Shown here: positions 31,030 to 34,301 of the stretch, one piece after another
How positions within the stretch are numbered: position 1 is the stretch's first letter
Layout of the letters: each line of letters begins with the position of its first letter
From: Halosimplex carlsbadense 2-9-1
Lineage (GTDB): Archaea > Halobacteriota > Halobacteria > Halobacteriales > Haloarculaceae
Reading direction: 5' to 3'
DNA: 34,301 nucleotides
NCBI RefSeq assembly: GCF_000337455.1
Contig: NZ_AOIU01000008.1
Location: forward strand, 212,958-247,258
Translations under genes and position numbers: made by a program
The notes under the pieces: model-generated
The model's database searches: none
What the model was told of the DNA's origin: nothing
The model's input: the letters and a program-made list of their open reading frames with translations, nothing else

Positions 31030-31380
31030 TCAGCAGGTCGACGCGACCACGTAGTACTCCGCTCCCCGGTAGTTCACGAGGACCGGCGACGCCCACCGCT
31101 CGGGGAGCGATTCCACTTCGGTGGCTCCGTTCAGCATGCGGTCGAACTCGGACTGGCGAGCGGCGTCGAGGTCCTCGTAATCGATCCGACGGTCGATCCG
31201 CTCTTTCTGATCGTCGGTCGCCGGATCCGCCTCGAGTACGTAGGGACAGTCGAACGGGTCTGGCGTCGCGGTCGACGTGTCCGTGGGAGGGGCATCGGTC
31301 GCACCAGAATCCATCCCCACACACCCCGTGCTACAGACCAGGGCGGTGACGAGCAGGAGAGCGAGTGATCTGTGGCGCAC
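31030..31380 (-). CDS. Small secreted lipoprotein of unknown function
   Basis: A 116-residue protein with a signal peptide RHRSLALLLVTALVCSTGC; the lipobox STGC places the lipid-modified cysteine near residue 20. A Thr/Asp/Pro-rich spacer (DAPPTDTSTATPDPFDCP) follows, as in many haloarchaeal surface lipoproteins, and then a compact domain with YVLEADPATDDQKERIDRR and SPVLVNYRGAEYYVVASTC. The last Cys may pair with the Cys at about 44. The start is GTG at 31380; a TATA-like CACTTACC lies about 26-30 nt upstream. No family recognised. Confidence 0.75.
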   Translation of the reverse strand: MRHRSLALLLVTALVCSTGCVGMDSGATDAPPTDTSTATPDPFDCPYVLEADPATDDQKERIDRRIDYEDLDAARQSEFDRMLNGATEVESLPERWASPVLVNYRGAEYYVVASTC

Positions 31381-31471
31381 GGTCGCATCACTCTCGGCCG
31401 GGGTAAGTGCTTTCAGGGGTGACCTTCGACGGCCTCAGCGGAGCGACGCGGTCGCAGGACAGCAGTGCCGT

Positions 31472-32110
31472 TCAGTCCAGTACGTCTTCGCCCTGCAGCA
31501 CCTCGTGGAGTTCCTCCATCGTCTCGACGATGGTGTCACAAGCGGGCGCGACGGCCGGTTTCGGGTCGAAGCCGACGGCGAGGCCGGCGACCTGTAGCAT
31601 CGGGAGGTCGTTGGCGCCGTCGCCGACGGCGATGGTGTCGGTCCGGTCGGCGCCGACCACCGCGGTCAGCACCTCCAGCGCGTCGTCTTTGGTCCCTTCG
31701 ATGAGCGGGCCCTCGACGGTCCCCGTCAGCGCGTCACCCTCGACGGGCAGGCGGTTGGCGACGATGGCGTCGACCTCGACACCCTCCCGTTCGAGCGCGG
31801 CGGCGACCCCGCGTTCGAACCCGCCGGTGAGGATGGCGACGTAGACGCCGGCGTCGCGCAGCGCCGCGATCACGTCGGCGGCGCCCGGTCGCAGTTCCAC
31901 CTGGTCGAAGGCGGCCTGCGCCTCTTCGTCGGGCAACTCCTCCAGCAGCGCACAGCGCTGACGGAGGCTCTCGGCGTATTCGATCTCGTCGTTCATCGCC
32001 CGCTCGGTGATCTCGGCCATGTCGTCGGCCGTCCCGTTCCGGTCGCCCAGCAGGACGGTCATCTCCGAGTCCGAGAGCGTCCCGTCGAAGTCGAACGCGA
32101 CTACAGTCAT
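31472..32110 (-). CDS. serB: Phosphoserine phosphatase (HAD superfamily)
   Basis: A 212-residue HAD hydrolase that most likely removes the phosphate from phosphoserine in the last step of serine synthesis. Motif I is VVAFDFDGTLSDSEM with Asp7 and Asp9, motif II AILTGGF, and motif III/IV are the conserved lysine region LIEGTKDDAL and IAVGDGANDLPML. The cap region follows motif I (LLGDRNGTADDMAEITERAMNDEIEYAESLRQRCALLEELP), as in SerB. Related HAD phosphatases cannot be fully excluded. The in-frame extension to 32572 is a shadow of the neighbouring gene. The ATG at 32110 has CTTTGAATC about 30 nt upstream. Confidence 0.88.
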   Translation of the reverse strand: MTVVAFDFDGTLSDSEMTVLLGDRNGTADDMAEITERAMNDEIEYAESLRQRCALLEELPDEEAQAAFDQVELRPGAADVIAALRDAGVYVAILTGGFERGVAAALEREGVEVDAIVANRLPVEGDALTGTVEGPLIEGTKDDALEVLTAVVGADRTDTIAVGDGANDLPMLQVAGLAVGFDPKPAVAPACDTIVETMEELHEVLQGEDVLD

Positions 32111-32196
32111 TGCTCGTCGATTCGCTACGGGGGGATTCAAAGCCCCCGATTTCGGGTGGACGAGCGCCCGCCGACTGCGGGGTCGGGGAGACGGTA

Positions 32197-32670
32197 TCAG
32201 TACTCGTCGTCGCGTACGGGGACGTAGATCTCCCGGTCGGCGGTCGTCGTCGGGTCGCGGTCGGACTCGTAGCGCTCGAAGACGGGGGCGTGTACGTCGT
32301 CCCCGCGGTCGTCGCCGTCGAGTACCTCCTCGTGGACCTCGAGGACCATCTCCTCGACGGACTCGTATTCGGGGTGGAGGGCGGCGTAGGTCGCCTGCGG
32401 GATCTCCACGGCGGTCAGCTCCGCCGAGAGCTCGTCGGTGTCCTCGACCTCGCGACCGACCACGTAGGTGAACTCGCCGCTGTCGGCGTCCACGTCGAAC
32501 ATGACCGCGTAGCGGTCGGTGTCGACCGCGGCGTCGTCGAGGTGGTCGGCGTAGTCGTCGATCGAGTCCCACAGCGCGGCCTCGTCGACGTCGGTCCCTC
32601 GATGGGCGACGCCAGCGACCGTGAAGTTGCCGTGCCGTTCCGTCTCGGGTTCCTCTGTGTCGAGCACCAT
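32197..32670 (-). CDS. GyrI-like / AraC effector-binding domain protein
   Basis: A 157-residue stand-alone small-molecule-binding domain of the GyrI (SHS2-like) family: FTVAGVAHRGTDVDEAALWDSIDDYADHL, YAVMFDVDADSGEFTYVVGREV, then LTAVEIPQATYAALHPEYESVEEMVLEVHEEVL and a last strand DREIYVPVRD. Such domains bind hydrophobic or cationic ligands when attached to regulators; free-standing ones act as ligand binders or hydrolases. No DNA-binding domain is present. The ATG at 32670 is favoured over an in-frame extension to 32763 that is basic, and TACGTAAGCC about 30 nt upstream could be the TATA region. Confidence 0.8.
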   Translation of the reverse strand: MVLDTEEPETERHGNFTVAGVAHRGTDVDEAALWDSIDDYADHLDDAAVDTDRYAVMFDVDADSGEFTYVVGREVEDTDELSAELTAVEIPQATYAALHPEYESVEEMVLEVHEEVLDGDDRGDDVHAPVFERYESDRDPTTTADREIYVPVRDDEY

Positions 32671-33032
32671 AGCGTGGCGTCGTTGGGCCGGACCCGGCTT
32701 ACGTACCCGGAATCGGGGGACAACCCGGCGAACAGCTCGCGCCCAGACCGCGGCGACCCGCAACCTGCGCTTGCGAGTTCAGCCGGGTGAACGATACCCG
32801 CGTCCGGACACCGTCGACGCCCGAACCCGGTAGACTGCTCTTACCGTTCACGGGTCGCTTCGCTCACGGTTCACTTCGTTCACCGTTCGCATCGCGAGCG
32901 CCCGCTGGTCGCTTCGGCGCTCCCCGTTCCCGTCTCGGCGGTCGCTCGCTCCCCTCGAGACCACTCGCCGCAAAACGTGGGCGAAAAGCCGCGTCTCGCG
33001 CTGCTCGGCGCGGTGAACCGCTCGGGACCGCC
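32671..33032. other. Intergenic region, no gene
   Basis: About 360 bp. No frame has coding character. It contains the TATA region of the GyrI-like gene (32697-32706) and, near 32851-32890, imperfect direct repeats of the type GGTCGCTTCGCTCAC and GGTTCACTTCGTTCAC, a simple-sequence style common between haloarchaeal genes. Nothing else stands out. Confidence 0.5.
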
Positions 33033-34263
33033 CTACGGCCGCGGCGGCTCGCCGTCGTAGCCGTCCACGTCCTGGTAGAAGTTCAACAGCGCGAACTTCA
33101 GCTTCCCGGGGTCGACGTCGACCATCTCCCGGCGCTCCTCGGGCGGGAAGGTGCCCCGCACCGAGTAGTCGGACATCTCGACCTCCGAACGCTCGGTGTA
33201 GCGCCTGTCGAGCAGGATTCGGGCGCCGAAGTCCTCGGGCGATCGGACGACGCGACCGAGCGCCTGTCGGGTCTTCCTGACGGTGGGGATCTCGACGGCG
33301 TAGCGCCAGCCCGCGCCCTCGTCGTCGTTACGGGTCGACGAGCCACCGCGACTCGCGACCGCCTCGTCCTCGCCGAACTCGGCGTCGTAGGCCTCCTGGA
33401 CGGCGTCCATGCGGTCGTCAAGGTGGGGATAGGGAACGCCGACGACAGCGACGGTGCGGGCGTCGTCGCCGTCGAAACTCACCCCCTCGGCGAGGGTCCC
33501 CCACAGCGAGGTGAAGAGCATCGCGCCGTCGTCGTCGGTGAACCGCTCGCGCAGCTCCTTGGCCGACGTGCCGGGGCGGTCGAGATACATCGCGCCGTCG
33601 GTGTCGACGCGCTGGTGATAGCGCTCGGCCTCGGCGTAACTCGGGAAGAAGGCCAGCGTGTTGCCGGGCGTGAACCGCGCCGCGTCCTCCAGCGCGCCGG
33701 CGACCGTCGACTGGACCCCCATGTCGTCGCGCTTGCTGGCGAACAGGGCGGGGCCGTCGACGGCGTAGGTCCGCCGGCGCTCCTCGGGGAACTGCGGTCC
33801 GTAGGCCAGGGTCTCGGGCTCGGCCAGGCCGAGCACGTCCTCGGTCACGTCGAAGGGCCGCAGCGTCGCGCTCATCAACACGCCGGCGTGCAGGTCGCCG
33901 AACAGATCCGCCGTCACCTGACTCGGGATGCAGGTGTACAGCTCCGCGCGGCCGTAGATCTCGCCGGCGTCCCGCGGGCCGCCCCCTTCCGCTCGGCGGA
34001 CGCTCACGACGGGGTACTGCCCCTCGGCGGCGGACTCGTCGAGCCAGTCCTCGACGAACGTCGCGGCCTGGAGGGTCTGGCACTCCTGGCGCGTGGTCGT
34101 CTCGCCGTTCTTGTAGGCCTCCTCGTAGGACTGGTCGAGTTCCCGCGCCAGGTCCAGCGCCCGGTCGAGTTCCTCGCGAAAGCCCGGCCCGGAGTAGTTC
34201 TGGAGAAAAGCGAGCGTCAGGTTGTCCCGAGCGTCCTCGTTGTCGATCGACAGGTCGTACCAG
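33033..34263 (-). CDS. XPD/Rad3/DinG-type helicase, C-terminal part (truncated by contig end)
   Basis: About 410 residues of the C-terminal half of a superfamily-2 helicase. AGVLMSATLRPFDVTEDVLGL is motif III-like, GNTLAFFPSYAEAERYHQ motif IV, LFTSLWGTLAEGVSFDGDDA motif V, and TRQALGRVVRSPEDFGARILLDRR motif VI with the QxxGRxxR arginines. The end FALLNFYQDVDGY is typical of haloarchaeal Rad3-related proteins. The N-terminal half, with Walker A, the DEAH box and any Fe-S cysteines, lies beyond the contig end, so XPD and DinG-like types cannot be told apart. The first residues of the open frame (MCIRDS) come from the sequencing adapter, not the gene. Confidence 0.88.
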
Positions 34264-34301
34264 CTGTCTCTTATACACATCTCTGATGGCGCGAGGGAGG
34301 C
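34264..34301. other. Sequencing adapter (Tn5 mosaic end plus Nextera adapter)
   Basis: 34264-34282 is CTGTCTCTTATACACATCT, the Tn5 mosaic end used in Nextera libraries. 34283-34301 is CTGATGGCGCGAGGGAGGC, the complement of the early Nextera / 454 adapter A. This is non-biological sequence left at a contig end. Confidence 0.97.

Noticed and set aside
1..34301. tRNA, rRNA or intact insertion sequences
   Set aside because: No T-arm consensus with a foldable cloverleaf, no rRNA-like stretch and no transposase frame was found on either strand.

Overview
The window is a contig end from a halophilic archaeon (class Halobacteria, probably Haloarculaceae by inference). The GC content is high, the proteins are very acidic, most transcripts look leaderless with a TATA-like box 25-33 nt before the start codon, and the gene set is typically haloarchaeal: PolD small subunit, Hef, archaeal GlyRS, halophilic MDH, and the Oap proteins beside orc1. 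The last 38 bases are Nextera/Tn5 library adapter, not genome.

Layout. 1-454: structured non-coding DNA. 455-2941: CinA-like protein, DedA-family membrane protein, HemB. 2955-5590 (minus): a translationally coupled pair, a soluble chemotaxis-type transducer fused to a degenerate RecA/KaiC-like domain, then a PAS histidine kinase. 6161-11148: a tandem duplication of an ammonium module (amt, glnK, Lrp-type regulator, then again). Both copies have matching twin promoter blocks exactly 78 bp apart. 11241-14888: CBS-domain protein overlapping glyS, a dolichol-kinase-like protein and a small acidic protein. 14974-20317: Hef helicase/nuclease, a redoxin-like protein, a zinc-ribbon protein with 27-bp repeats, malate dehydrogenase and a probable 43-aa protein.

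20525-28061 is a chromosomal replication origin of the haloarchaeal oriC1 type. oapA-oapB-oapC lie on the minus strand and orc1/cdc6 on the plus strand. Between them, two strong origin recognition boxes (ORBs) in opposite orientation flank an AT-rich segment with six CTAG sites in 122 bp. A third ORB lies in the orc1 leader. Signal peptidase I and the PolD small subunit follow. ORB-like sequences also occur out to about 6 kb on both sides, some inside coding regions for disordered linkers; I found none in the rest of the window.

28111-34263: two tandem paralogous two-TM miniproteins, an O-acetylhomoserine sulfhydrylase, a DoxX protein, a lipoprotein, SerB, a GyrI-like ligand-binding protein and the C-terminal part of an XPD/DinG-type helicase cut by the contig end.

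The strongest candidates for something new are the dispersed ORB set with the CTAG-rich core, the conserved twin-promoter architecture of the duplicated ammonium module with two Lrp regulators sharing one recognition helix, and the transducer-RecA-like fusion coupled to a histidine kinase. No tRNA, rRNA, CRISPR array or intact insertion sequence was seen.
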